Of a stretch of 64,000 nucleotides of DNA, positions 52,118 to 63,300 are shown in pieces; within the stretch, counting starts at the first letter, position 1; each line of letters starts with the position of its first letter. The position numbers and the translations under genes are program-made. This DNA is from Chelatococcus caeni (GTDB lineage Bacteria; Pseudomonadota; Alphaproteobacteria; Rhizobiales; Beijerinckiaceae). Under the pieces are notes generated by a model that saw only the letters and a list, made by a program, of their open reading frames with translations, had not been told where the DNA came from and did no database searches. The DNA lies in assembly GCF_014196925.1 (NCBI RefSeq), contig NZ_JACIEN010000008.1, forward strand, positions 62,001 to 126,000, in the 5' to 3' direction.

Positions 52118-53116
52118 TCACGGCCGCCACAGCCGTCTGTCCCATTCCATCGCATAGCGCTCAGGCGCGCGGCCGATGGCAGCGAGCCCGTAGAGCACGG
52201 CATCCGGCGTCGTGACGAGCCGCACGGGAATGGCCTGCACGAAGGCCGCGACCGGCGGCTTGTCGGCAAAGGCGGCCACGAAGGCTTTGGAATCGATCAG
52301 CGGGGCGAGCCGGGGCAGGATGCCGCCGGCGAGATAGACGCCGCCCGCCGCGCCGAAGGTCAGCGCCATGTCGCCGGCAAAGCGCGCGACGAGCTGCAGG
52401 AAGAGCGCCACCGTTTCTCGGCACTCTCCGTCCTGGCCGGCGAGCGCCCGCTCCACGATCTGCGGCGCCTCGTCCGTCGATCCCTCGCCGCCCGCAACGG
52501 CGAGCCGCGCCCGGTGCAGCCGGACAAGGCCGGGTCCGGAGAGGATCGATTCGGCCGTGTGGCGTCCCTCCACCCGCTCGAGCGCCGCCCAGATCGCAGC
52601 CTCGGCCGCATCCATCGGCGCGAAATCCACATGCCCGCCTTCGCTCGGCAGCGGGATGAAGCGCCCGGCCGCCTCCGTCAGGCCGGCGACGCCGAGCCCG
52701 GTGCCAGGCCCGAGCACGACCCGCGTCGGCCCGTGCGCCGCGAGGCCGGCGGTCAGGTCGCGCAGGCCGTGCTCCGGCAGGGCAGGCAAGGCGAGCGCCT
52801 GCGCCTCGAAATCGTTCAGCAGCAGCCCCTGGTCGAGCGACAGGGCATCGGCGATCTCAGGCCCGTCGATGATCCAGGACGCGTTGGTCAGCTTGATGCG
52901 CCGGCCGTCGCAGGGGCCCGCGGCGCACAGGATGGCGGAGCGGGGAAAGAGGTCGCCCGCCCGTCCGAGGGCCGCCTCCGCCGCGGCGACGAGGCTGGCA
53001 TAGGACCCGGTGTGCAGCTGCGCGAGGGGCCTGAGCGGCCCGCCGGGCTCCATCACCACCGCAAAGCGCGCATTGGTGCCGCCGATGTCGGCGACGAGAA
53101 GAGGATAGGCGAACAT
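52118..53116 (-). CDS. glk: Glucokinase
   Basis: 332 residues of the proteobacterial Glk family. ATP-phosphate loop LLVADIGGTNARFAVV at the start; LTNASWIIDGPEIADAL with LLNDFEAQALALP (catalytic Asp), VVLGPGTGLGVAGL, PSEGGHVDFAP, and GGVYLAGGILPRLAPLIDS in the C-terminal lobe. Phosphorylates glucose to feed the Entner-Doudoroff and UDP-glucose routes. Convergent with ptsN, divergent from the fumarase. Confidence 0.94.
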   Translation of the reverse strand: MFAYPLLVADIGGTNARFAVVMEPGGPLRPLAQLHTGSYASLVAAAEAALGRAGDLFPRSAILCAAGPCDGRRIKLTNASWIIDGPEIADALSLDQGLLLNDFEAQALALPALPEHGLRDLTAGLAAHGPTRVVLGPGTGLGVAGLTEAAGRFIPLPSEGGHVDFAPMDAAEAAIWAALERVEGRHTAESILSGPGLVRLHRARLAVAGGEGSTDEAPQIVERALAGQDGECRETVALFLQLVARFAGDMALTFGAAGGVYLAGGILPRLAPLIDSKAFVAAFADKPPVAAFVQAIPVRLVTTPDAVLYGLAAIGRAPERYAMEWDRRLWRP

Positions 53117-53278
53117 CGGTTTCCTGAGCGTTCCTTGTCCTGCCGATGGCCCCCCGTGCGACGGGGGGACGCATTCGCATCTTCCACGCCTTGGAATGAT
53201 GCGAGAGAGCCATTAGAAGCACGCTCGGGCCGCAGGGTCCACGGCCGTGCCCCTCCCCTCGCCAGATGAGGAACCCCG

Positions 53279-54901
<1,623 letters not shown>

Positions 54902-55010
54902 GCCGGCCGGCGGCATCGCCGTCCGGGAGACGCCGATTCCCGCGCCGGGTGGAGCGAGCTTCGGCCAAACCTCGCTCCACCGCTCTGCGCCCATCCAGCG
55001 GCTGCGCTCG

Positions 55011-55583
55011 TCAGGCTGTGCGGTTCTGCGCCGGATTCGCAACCAGGGCGACCGCATTGCGGATCCAGAAGCGATCCTTGTCCTTTTCCGCTTCCGTCAG
55101 TTGCGGATAAGGCAGCTTCTGCTCCTCCGGCGCCCATGCTCCATTGCGCGCGAGCCAGGCGTCATGGACCACCTCGGCCGCTCTTTCGACGAAGGCGCCG
55201 TCGAGCGCACCGCCCTGCCCGAACGCCTTGAGGACGCAATCGACGGCGACTTCCGCCGAGGCCTTGTTCTCAGCCTGCCAGTCGCTCGGCAGATCGCGAT
55301 AGTCGGTGTTTGCGATGTCGATCGTGGTCCGGCCGGAGCGCGCCATCCACGCCTCGTCCTTCACCTCCTTGACGCGCGGTTCATAGCCGCCGTCGGCGCG
55401 GCGGCGCTCGGCGCGCCAGGCGTCATGCCCGAGGGCGGCAACCTGCGCCACCAAGGTCTCTCTCGCAAAAGGCTCCGCGCGCGACCCGCTCCGCTCCATC
55501 GAGGAGCGCCACTTGTCGGCATTCGGGAGCGCGTCGGAGCGGGGGACGCCGCACGACTGACCGGATCCGGGAATATCCATCAT
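55011..55583 (-). CDS. Orphan protein with RyR-like repeats
   Basis: About 190 residues from the ATG at 55583 (a GTG at 55655 would add 24 residues with a hydrophobic stretch). The body contains two helical units: LGHDAWRAERRRADGGYEPRVKEVKDEAWM and EVVHDAWLARNGAWAPEEQKLPYPQLTEAEKDKDRFWIRNAVALV. The second, with HxxW and PYxxLTExEKxKDR, resembles a bacterial RyR domain, a small module of ryanodine receptors also found in bacterial proteins of unknown role. The upstream 55580-55740 stretch is clearly AT-richer than its surroundings, which hints at transfer. No partner gene is evident. Confidence 0.6.
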   Translation of the reverse strand: MMDIPGSGQSCGVPRSDALPNADKWRSSMERSGSRAEPFARETLVAQVAALGHDAWRAERRRADGGYEPRVKEVKDEAWMARSGRTTIDIANTDYRDLPSDWQAENKASAEVAVDCVLKAFGQGGALDGAFVERAAEVVHDAWLARNGAWAPEEQKLPYPQLTEAEKDKDRFWIRNAVALVANPAQNRTA

Positions 55584-55744
55584 CAAAATCCAAACAATGA
55601 TTGAAAATGCCGCAAAACGTATAGCTTCTATGTTGCTCGACAATTCCTGAATCACGCATTCATACTTGCCAGCTCATGGCAATGTACTGCGCGGAAATAT
55701 GCTTTCCGCTTCAAAAGCACGCCATTCCGAAGCCAGGATCCGGA

Positions 55745-56305
55745 TCACCCGCGCCGGCGCCAGATGCCCGGATAGTCGACGACGAGGCCCGCCTCGTCGA
55801 CGGTGAGGTCCGCCGTGAACCCGGTCGCGACACCGTGGTAGCGGAAGCGCCGCGGCGGCTCGCCCCGGTCGAGCCGTGTGTAGACCTGGGCTTCCGGCGT
55901 CACCGCGAGGTCCGGCACGCGGATATAGGCGACGCGGATCTCCCGCGCCTCGTCGGGCGCGAGCCCGAGATTGCGGATGGGCAGCGTATTGGTGAAGGGC
56001 GAACCCATCAGGTCGATCTCCGTGCACGATCTGAGATCGAGCCGCTCGACGCCGTCGGCGTGCCAGTGCCCGTCCGGCTCGCGGCCGAGGTGGAGCTCCC
56101 GCCGCACCGGCCCCTGTTCCAGCTGCACCTCGGCATGGCGGAAGCGCCACGCGCGATCGCAGGTCACGAGGTAGTGCATGCGGAAGGTGCCGCTCTCCAG
56201 CGTGCCGGCCACGACGCCCTCGGCGAGGATCGCCTCCGGCTTCTCGATCAGGCGCAGATGCTCCTGCCCCGGCGCGTGAAGCCACTCCCAGTAGATGTCG
56301 CGCAT
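55745..56305 (-). CDS. Putative glycolipid-binding domain protein (DUF1089 type)
   Basis: 186 residues matching the putative glycolipid-binding family: YEW-like opening IYWEWLHAPGQEHLRL, GTFRMHYLVTCDRAWRFRHAEVQLE, HWHADGVERLDLRSCTEIDLMGSPFTNTLPIRNLGLAPDEAREIRVAYIRVPDLAV, and YTRLDRGEPPRRFRYHG. No signal peptide. The family fold is a long beta-sheet related to LolA/glycolipid-binding proteins, but the in vivo role is unproven. Lies between the PotF-type and RyR-like genes, all on the minus strand. Confidence 0.82.
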   Translation of the reverse strand: MRDIYWEWLHAPGQEHLRLIEKPEAILAEGVVAGTLESGTFRMHYLVTCDRAWRFRHAEVQLEQGPVRRELHLGREPDGHWHADGVERLDLRSCTEIDLMGSPFTNTLPIRNLGLAPDEAREIRVAYIRVPDLAVTPEAQVYTRLDRGEPPRRFRYHGVATGFTADLTVDEAGLVVDYPGIWRRRG

Positions 56306-56431
56306 GGTTCGCCTCCCCTCGCGCGGGGCCTCTCAATGTCCCCTTGGCGCGTCGTCGCCCCGGCGGCGGCGGTGGGGATATGAGACACCCACAAGGGCGC
56401 CTTCGACAATCCCCGTCGGGCGCCGGCAACG

Positions 56432-56462
56432 AAAAAGGGCGGCATGCCCGGCATGCCGCCCT
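56432..56462 (-). terminator. Intrinsic terminator after potF
   Basis: Perfect 13-bp arms (AGGGCGGCATGCC / GGCATGCCGCCCT) with a single-base centre in the DNA, followed on the minus strand by five T. It lies 25 bases after the potF stop, so potF is transcribed separately from the glycolipid-binding gene. Confidence 0.85.
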
Positions 56463-56487
56463 GTGATCCGCTGCGGTCCGGTTCCGC

Positions 56488-57582
56488 TTACCGGCCCGTC
56501 TTCACCCGCGTCCACAGCCGGGTCAGCGTGCGCTGGGCGCGCTCGTCATAGGCCGTGTTGGTGAAGAGGCGCTTCATCGTCTCGTCATCGGGATAGATGC
56601 CGGGATCGTTGCGGATCTCCTCGTCGAGATGCTCCTTCGAGGCGATGTTGCCGTTGGCATAGGCGACGAAGTTGCTGTTCGCCGCGGCGACCTCCGGCTT
56701 CATCATGAAGTTGATGAAGGCGTGCGCCTCGTCCGGATGCGGCGCATCGGCCGGGATGGCCATCGAGTCGAACCACATCAGCGCTCCCTCCTTGGGGATG
56801 ATGTAGGCGACGTCGACGTTGTTCTTGGCTTCCTCCGCACGGGCCTTGGCCTGCAGGATGTCGCCGGAATAGCCGACGGCCACGCAGATGTCGCCGTTGG
56901 CGAGCCCGTTGATGTATTCGGACGAATGGAACTTCTGGATGTTGCCGCGCACCTTGACGAGGAGATCGGCGGCCTTCTGGAAGTCCTTGGCGTCCTTGGA
57001 ATCGGGATTGAGGCCGAGATAGCTCAGCACGCCCGGGAAGATGTCCTCCGGCGCATCGAGCATGTGGATGCCGCAGTCCTTGAGTTTGGCCGAGAGCTCG
57101 GGCTTCAGCACGATGTCCCACGTGTTGAGCGGGATGTCGCCGAGCCGCTCCTTGACCTTATCGACATTGATGCCGATGCCCGTCGTACCCCACATGTAGT
57201 TGACGGCATGCGCATTGCCGGGGTCGAAGACCTGGAGCCGCTCCGCCACCTCGGGCCAGGCGTTCTGCAGGTTGGGAATCTTCGCCTTGCCGAGCTTGGC
57301 GAAGATACCCGCATTGATCAGCCGCTGCAGGAAGGGCCCCGACGGCACGACGATGTCGTAGCCGGACTTGCCGGCGAGCAGCTTCGTCTCGACGATCTCG
57401 TTGTTGTCGTAGGTGTCGTAGACGACCTTGATGCCGGTCTCCTTGGTGAAGTCCTCGAGCATCTTCGGATCGACATAATCCGACCAGTTGTAGACGTGGA
57501 CGGTCTTCTCCTGCGCGGCCGCCGGCACGGCGAGCGCAAGAAGCGGCGCGGCAACGAGTGAGGCAACGAGAGCGCGGACCAT
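56488..57582 (-). CDS. Spermidine/putrescine ABC transporter binding protein (PotF/PotD family)
   Basis: 364-residue periplasmic protein. Signal about 1-24 (VRALVASLVAAPLLALAVPAAAQE); then KTVHVYNWSDYVDPKMLEDFTKETGIKVVYDTYDNNEIVETKLLAGKSGYDIVVPSG, MWGTTGIGINVDKVKERLGD, SEYINGLANGDICVAVGYSGDILQA and MWFDSMAIPADAPHPDEAHAFINF, all typical of PotF (putrescine). Start ATG 57582 is favoured over a frame extension. No potGHI genes adjoin and a strong terminator follows, so it is an orphan binding protein here. Confidence 0.92.
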   Translation of the reverse strand: MVRALVASLVAAPLLALAVPAAAQEKTVHVYNWSDYVDPKMLEDFTKETGIKVVYDTYDNNEIVETKLLAGKSGYDIVVPSGPFLQRLINAGIFAKLGKAKIPNLQNAWPEVAERLQVFDPGNAHAVNYMWGTTGIGINVDKVKERLGDIPLNTWDIVLKPELSAKLKDCGIHMLDAPEDIFPGVLSYLGLNPDSKDAKDFQKAADLLVKVRGNIQKFHSSEYINGLANGDICVAVGYSGDILQAKARAEEAKNNVDVAYIIPKEGALMWFDSMAIPADAPHPDEAHAFINFMMKPEVAAANSNFVAYANGNIASKEHLDEEIRNDPGIYPDDETMKRLFTNTAYDERAQRTLTRLWTRVKTGR

Positions 57583-57667
57583 TTCCGGGCAGTCTCCCAA
57601 GGCGAGATGGAAAGCGGACGCTCACGGCGAGCGTCCCCGTGAAGGCTAAGCGGTTACGGGCATTTTC

Positions 57668-58813
57668 TCAACGGCCGAGACCGGCGAGACGCTCGAGCGC
57701 GCCGTCGAGCGTCGCGTCCTTCTTGGCGAAGCAGAAGCGCACCACGTTTCGCACCGGATTCTCGTGATAGAAGGCGCTGACCGGGATCGCGGCGACGCCC
57801 CTTTCGGCGACGAGCCGCTTGCAGAAGGCGACGTCGTCCTCCTCCCCGAGGGGGGCGATGTCGATGTTGACGAAATAGGTGCCCTCGCTCGGCAGCACGG
57901 CGAGCCCGAGGCTCCTCAGCCCCTCGGTGAAGCGGTCGCGGCTGCGCGCGAAATCGCGCCGCATCCCCTCGAAATAGGCGTCGTCCTTGGCAAGGCCGTA
58001 GGCGACCGCGCTTTGCAGGTTGGGCGGCGTCGTGAAGGTGAGGAACTGGTGCGCCTTGGCGAGCACCTTGAGGATATCGGGCGCCGCCGAGACGAAGCCG
58101 ACCTTCCAGCCGGTCAGCGAGAAGATCTTGCCGGCGGAGCCGATCTTGACGCAGCGCTTGCGCATGCCGGGCAGGGTCATCAGCGGCAGGTGCCGGCGCC
58201 CGTCGAAGACGAGGTGCTCCCACACCTCGTCGCAGATGGCGATGGCATCGAAGTGCTCGCAGAAGCGGGCCAGCAGCTCGAGGTCCTCGCGGCCGTAGAC
58301 GACGGCGGAGGGATTGAGCGGATTGTTGAAGAGGACGACCTTCGTGCGCTCCGAAAAGGCTGCGGCAAGCGCCTCCTCGCTCAGCCGCCAGTGGGGCGGC
58401 TTCAAGGTGACGAAGCGCGGCACGCCGCCGGCCCGGCGCACCAGCGGCAGATAGGCGTCGTACATCGGCTGGAAGAGGACGACCTCGTCGCCCGGCTCGA
58501 TGAGGGCGAGGAGCGCGCCGGCGATCGCCTCGGTGGCGCCGGAGGTGATCATCACCTCGCTCTCGGCATCGAGGGCTAGGCCCTGATGATGCTGGTAGTG
58601 GTCGGCGACGGCCTGGCGCAGCTCCGGAAGGCCGAGCATCGGCGGATACTGGTTCCAGCCGTTCACCACGGCATCCGCCGCCCTGGCGCGCACGTCCGCC
58701 GGTCCCGGATCGTCCGGAAAGCCCTGGCCGAGATTGATGGCCCCGGTCTCGCGCGCCAGGCGCGACATCACCTCGAAGACCGTCGTCGGCAATCCGGCCA
58801 GCACTGAATTCAT
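57668..58813 (-). CDS. PLP-dependent class I/II aminotransferase
   Basis: 381 residues, cytoplasmic. Substrate-site opening VFEVMSRLARETGAINLGQGFPDDPGP, then GLPELRQAVADHY, the cofactor-binding Asn and Asp in VVLFNNPLNPSAVV and AICDEVWEHLVFDG, and the PLP Lys in KIGSAGKIFSLTGWKVGF, with the C-terminal Arg in VRFCFAKKDATL. It resembles methionine/kynurenine-type aminotransferases (YbdL-like) more than AspC. ATG 58813 gives the usual N-terminus. Divergent from the RND adaptor gene. Confidence 0.9.
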   Translation of the reverse strand: MNSVLAGLPTTVFEVMSRLARETGAINLGQGFPDDPGPADVRARAADAVVNGWNQYPPMLGLPELRQAVADHYQHHQGLALDAESEVMITSGATEAIAGALLALIEPGDEVVLFQPMYDAYLPLVRRAGGVPRFVTLKPPHWRLSEEALAAAFSERTKVVLFNNPLNPSAVVYGREDLELLARFCEHFDAIAICDEVWEHLVFDGRRHLPLMTLPGMRKRCVKIGSAGKIFSLTGWKVGFVSAAPDILKVLAKAHQFLTFTTPPNLQSAVAYGLAKDDAYFEGMRRDFARSRDRFTEGLRSLGLAVLPSEGTYFVNIDIAPLGEEDDVAFCKRLVAERGVAAIPVSAFYHENPVRNVVRFCFAKKDATLDGALERLAGLGR

Positions 58814-58826
58814 CGTTTTCCTCGTG

Positions 58827-58951
58827 ACGGGCGGTGGCAGTAGGCAATCGGCAGTCGGTCGACAGCCGAGATATGCCACAGCTCGGCGCGGCACGTCATT
58901 GGCGAAGAACGGCGCGACGCCCGACTGCCCACTGCCCGCTGCCGACCGCCC
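58827..58951. repeat. Imperfect inverted repeat of the GCAGT/GGCA family
   Basis: Left arm 58827-58860 (GGCGGTGGCAGTAGGCAATC, then GGCAGTCGGTC) is roughly complementary to right arm 58919-58951 (GCCCGACTGCCCACTGCCCG, then CTGCCGACCGCCC). A third related piece lies at 10089-10126. The two arms could form a hairpin of about 33 bp with mismatches around a 58-base loop, inside the 330-base gap 58814-59143. Confidence 0.55.
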
Positions 58952-58957
58952 TTCAAT

Positions 58958-58977
58958 GATGTGCGCCAGCGCACATC
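58958..58977. promoter_or_regulatory. Perfect palindromic operator candidate upstream of the RND system
   Basis: GATGTGCGC-CA-GCGCACATC: 9-bp arms with a 2-base centre. It lies 167 bases before the adaptor start, 38 bases upstream of a TTGACA box, and 145 bases from the divergent aminotransferase. TetR-family repressors of RND pumps bind dyads of this shape, but no tetR gene is in the window. Confidence 0.5.
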
Positions 58978-59014
58978 CCGATCGTGCGATTTGTGGGGTG
59001 CCTAGTGACGAAAA

Positions 59015-59042
59015 TTGACATTCATCAGCCATCATCTACCTT
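59015..59042 (+). promoter_or_regulatory. Candidate promoter for the RND operon
   Basis: TTGACA (59015-59020), 16-base spacer, TACCTT (59037-59042), in an AT-richer patch, giving a leader of about 95 bases to the adaptor ATG. Good -35, weak -10; read by eye. Confidence 0.4.
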
Positions 59043-59143
59043 TGCTGCAGCCGGTCCGGGGGCGTGGCGCGTGGTCCGCTCTCGGTGCCCCCCGATCCAC
59101 GGGTTCCGCCCCCGGGCCGGTCACCCCATGGAGCCCAGGACCG

Positions 59144-60265
59144 ATGCACCACTTCTCGCCGCAGCCGGCCGGCGGCCGCCTCCCCCGCATGCCGGCGCTC
59201 GTCGCCGCCGCTCTCCTCTCCCTCGGCCTCGCGGCCTGCACGGACAGCGTGGCGGAGCAGGAGGCGAAGCCGGACCGGCCGGTGCTCGTCGCCAAGGTGC
59301 ACTTCGAGGAGATCGTTCCCGAGCGGACCTTCGTCGCCAGCATCCGGCCGCGGGTCGAGAGCGATATCGGCTTCCGCGTGACCGGCAAGGTCGCCCGCCG
59401 GCTTGTCCAGGTCGGCGACACGGTGGCGAAGGGCACGCCGCTCGCCGAGCTCGACGAGACCGACCTGCGCCTGCAGGCGGAACAGGCGGAGGCCGAGCTC
59501 AACGCCGCCCGCACGGCCCTCTCCCAGGCCGAGGCCGAGGAGAACCGCAGCACCGAGCTGCGCCGCCGCGGCTGGGCCTCCGAAGCCGCCTTCGACCGCC
59601 AGAAGGCCGCCGCCGCCGAGGCCCGCTCGCGCCTCGCCCGCGCCGAGCGTTCCGTGGAGCTCACCCGCAACAATCTCTCCTATGCCACGCTGACCGCCGA
59701 CACCGACGGCGTCGTGACCGCGACCCTCGTCGAGCCCGGCCAGGTGGTGGCCGCCGGCCAGACCGCCGTCCGCATCGCTGAGCTCGGCGAGAAGGAAGCC
59801 GTCGTCGCCGTGCCGGAGGCGCTGCTCTCGCGCGTGCGCCAGGGCGAGGCCTCCGTCGCGCTCTGGTCGGACCGCGACCGGCGCTATGCGGCGCGCCTGC
59901 GCGAGCTCTCGCCGGCGGCAGACCCGACGACGCGCACCTATCTCGCCCGCTTCGCCATGCCCGACGCCGGCGACGAGGTGGCGCTCGGCATGAGCGCGAC
60001 GCTCGCCGTCAAGGGCGGCACCGGCGAGAAGGCGGCCCGCCTGCCGCTCTCGGCTCTGTTCAACCAGGGGTCCGGCCCGGCGCTCTGGGTGGTCGACCGC
60101 GCGACCGGCGCCGTCGGCCTGAAGCCGGTGACGGTCGTCCGCTACGACGCCCGCGAGGTGCTGGTAACGGACGGCGTCGCCGAGGGCGACGAGATCGTGG
60201 CGCTCGGCGTGCAGAAGCTCGACCCCGCGCAGAAGGTCCGCGTCGTCGAGGCCCTCGCCTACTGA
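59144..60265 (+). CDS. RND efflux periplasmic adaptor (membrane fusion) lipoprotein
   Basis: 373 residues. Lipoprotein signal with LGLAAC near residues 25-30, then an MFP: barrel-sandwich halves (PRVESDIGFRVTGKVARRLVQVGDTVAKGTPLAELDETDLRLQ and TADTDGVVTATLVEPGQVVAAGQTAVRIAEL), a coiled-coil hairpin rich in Ala/Glu/Arg (about 100-165), a beta-barrel (EALLSRVRQGEASVALW), and a membrane-proximal domain. It links an RND pump to an outer-membrane channel. ATG 59144 is the best start. The pump gene follows after 55 bases; no TolC-type gene is present. Confidence 0.92.
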   Translation: MHHFSPQPAGGRLPRMPALVAAALLSLGLAACTDSVAEQEAKPDRPVLVAKVHFEEIVPERTFVASIRPRVESDIGFRVTGKVARRLVQVGDTVAKGTPLAELDETDLRLQAEQAEAELNAARTALSQAEAEENRSTELRRRGWASEAAFDRQKAAAAEARSRLARAERSVELTRNNLSYATLTADTDGVVTATLVEPGQVVAAGQTAVRIAELGEKEAVVAVPEALLSRVRQGEASVALWSDRDRRYAARLRELSPAADPTTRTYLARFAMPDAGDEVALGMSATLAVKGGTGEKAARLPLSALFNQGSGPALWVVDRATGAVGLKPVTVVRYDAREVLVTDGVAEGDEIVALGVQKLDPAQKVRVVEALAY

Positions 60266-60320
60266 CCCGCCGCGCCGCCGAAGGCCACGACCTCAAGAGT
60301 TACTGCCGAGAGTCACCACC

Positions 60321-63300
60321 ATGCAGCGCTTCAACCTTTCGCACTGGGCGGTGACGCATCAGGCGCTCGTGCTCTTCTTCATCCTCGCGCTCGCCGTCGG
60401 CGGCACGATCTCCTACCTGCGCCTCGGCCGGGCAGAGGACCCGTCCTTCACCATCAAGGTCGCCGTCGTCACCGCCATCTGGCCCGGTGCCACCGCCACC
60501 GAGATGCAGGCGCAGGTCGCCGACCGCATCGAGAAGAAGCTGCAGGAGCTGCCCTATTTCGACAAGGTGCAGACCTATACCAAGCCGTCCTTCACGGCGA
60601 TGCAGGTGACGTTCCGGGACAACACGCCGGCGCGCGAGGTGCCGGAGCTGTTCTATCAGCTGCGCAAGAAGCTGACCGATCTCAGGAGCGAGCTGCCGGA
60701 CAGCCTCATCGGCCCCAACGTCAACGACGAATACGGCGACGTCGATTCGGTGCTCTACATGATCACCGGTGCGGGCCTCGACTACGCCCAGATGAAGCGG
60801 GTGGCCGAGGCGATGCGCCAGCACCTGCTCAAGGTGCCGAACGTCACCAAGGTCAATCTTTACGGCGTGCAGGACGAGAAGATCTTCGTCGAGTTCAGCC
60901 ACGCGCGCCTCGCGACCCTCGGCCTGTCGCCGCAGGTGTTGTTCGATTCGCTGCAGCGGCAGAACGCGGTGACGCCGGCCGGCACGGTCGAGACCGGCGC
61001 CCAGCGCATTCCGCTGCGCGTCACCGGCGCGCTCGACGGGGCGCAGGCCGTGGCCGAGACGCCTGTCGAGGCGAACGGCCGCACCTTCCGCCTTGGCGAC
61101 ATCGCCAATGTCACGCGCGGCTTCGAGGACCCGTCCGACTACCTGGTGCGCCAGCGCGGCGAGCCGGCCCTCGGCGTCGGCGTCGTCATGGCCAAGGGCG
61201 GCAACATCCTGAAGCTCGGGGAGGATCTCGACGAGGCGATGGCGCGTTTCACCGCGGCGTTGCCGCAGGGCGTCGACATCGAGCGCATCGCCGACCAGCC
61301 GCATGTCGTCGACGGCGCCGTCGGCGAGTTCGTCAAGGTCTTCGCCGAAGCCCTCGGCATCGTGCTGCTCGTCAGCTTCCTGTAGCTCGGCTGGCGCACG
61401 GGCATCGTCGTCGCCCTGTCGGTGCCGCTGGTGCTCGCCTTCGTCTTCATCGCGATGTACGCGATCGGGCTCGACCTGCACCGCATCACGCTCGGCGCCC
61501 TTATCATCGCGCTCGGCCTGCTCGTCGACGACGCCATCATCGCCATCGAGATGATGGTGGTGAAGATGGAGCAGGGCTGGGACCGGGTGAAGGCCGCCTC
61601 CTTCGCCTGGACCTCCACCGCCTTTCCCATGCTCACCGGCACCCTGGTGACGGCGGCCGGCTTCCTGCCCATCGGCTTCGCCAATTCCTCGGTCGGCGAA
61701 TATGCGGGCGGCATCTTCTGGGTCGTCGCCATCGCGCTCGTCGCGTCCTGGTTCGTCGCCGTGATCTTCACGCCCTATCTCGGCATGAAGCTCCTGCCCG
61801 ACTTCGCGGCCAAGATGGCGAAGAAGCACGGCCACGGCATCCACGACGACCCGAACGCCATCTACCACACACCGCTTTACGAGCGCTTCCGCGCCCTCGT
61901 GCGCTTCTGCGTGCGCTGGCGCGGGCTCACCATCATCGCGACGGTCCTCATCTTCGCAGGCTCCATCGTCGGCTTCGGCCGGGTGCAGCAGCAGTTCTTC
62001 CCGCTCTCCGAGCGGCCCGAGCTGTTCTTCCAGATGCGCCTGCCCGAGGGCACCGCCATCGGCGTCACCGAGGCGACGGCGAAGGAGGCTGAGCGCCTGC
62101 TCGCGGGCGACGACGACGTCGCGACCTACACGACCTATATCGGGCAGGGTTCGCCGCGCTTCTGGCTCGGCCTCAACCCGCAGCTGCCGAACGAGGCCTT
62201 CGCCGAGATCGTCATCGTGGCGAAGGGCGTCGAGGAGCGCGAGCGCATCAAGGCGCGCATCGAGAAGGCCCTTTCGGGAGGCGCCCTGTCGGAGGCGCGG
62301 GTGCGCGTCGACCGCTTCAACTTCGGCCCGCCGGTCGGCTTCCCCGTCCAGTTCCGCATCGTCGGCCCGGATCCCGACGCCGTGCGCCGCCTCGCCTACG
62401 AGGTGCGCGACGTCATGCGCGCCAATCCGAACGTCGTCGATCCGCACCTCGACTGGAACGAGAAGACGCCGTCGATCTCCCTCTCCGTCGACCAGGAGCG
62501 GGCCCGGGCGCTCGGCCTCAACGTCTCCGACATCGCCCAGTCGCTGCAGACACTCATCTCCGGCGCGCCGGTGACGGTGGTGCGAGACGGCACGGAACGC
62601 GTCCAGGTGCTGGCCCGCGCGGTCGCCGAGGAGCGCCTCGACCTCGCGCGCCTGCCCGACCTCACCATCACCACGCGCGGCGGCATCGCGGTGCCGCTCG
62701 CCCAGGTGGCGCGCATCGACTACGGCCACGAGGAGCCGATCCTGTGGCGGCGCAACCGCGACATGGCGATCACCGCCCGGGCCGACATCGTCGACGGCAT
62801 GCAGGCGCCGGACGTGACCAACCAGATCTGGCCCGCCCTCAAGGACATCCGCGACAAGCTCGAGCCCGGCTACCGCCTCGAGATCGGCGGCGCCATCGAG
62901 GAATCGCAGAAGGGCAACGCCTCGATCTTCGCGCTCTTCCCGATCATGGTGATCGTCATGCTGACGATCCTCATGATCCAGCTGCAGAGCTTCTCGCGGC
63001 TGATCCTCGTCTTCCTCACCGCCCCGCTCGGCATCGTCGGCGCCTCGCTCGCCCTCAACGTCTTCGACAGGCCCTTCGGCTTCGTGGCGCTGCTCGGCCT
63101 CATCGCGCTCGCCGGCATGATCATGCGCAACACGGTGATCCTGGTGGATCAGATCGAGACCGACGTCGCCGGCGGCCTCGCGCGCCGCGAGGCCATCGTC
63201 GAAGCGACGGTGCGCCGGGCCCGGCCGGTGATCCTGACGGCGCTTGCCGCCATCCTCGCCATGATCCCGCTGTCCCGCTCCGCCTTCTGGGGGCCGATGG

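Noticed and set aside
61383-61385. TAG as pyrrolysine or programmed recoding in the RND pump
   Set aside because: No slippery site, no downstream structure obvious by eye, RND pumps are not known to use recoding, and a one-base change from a Ser codon explains it more simply.
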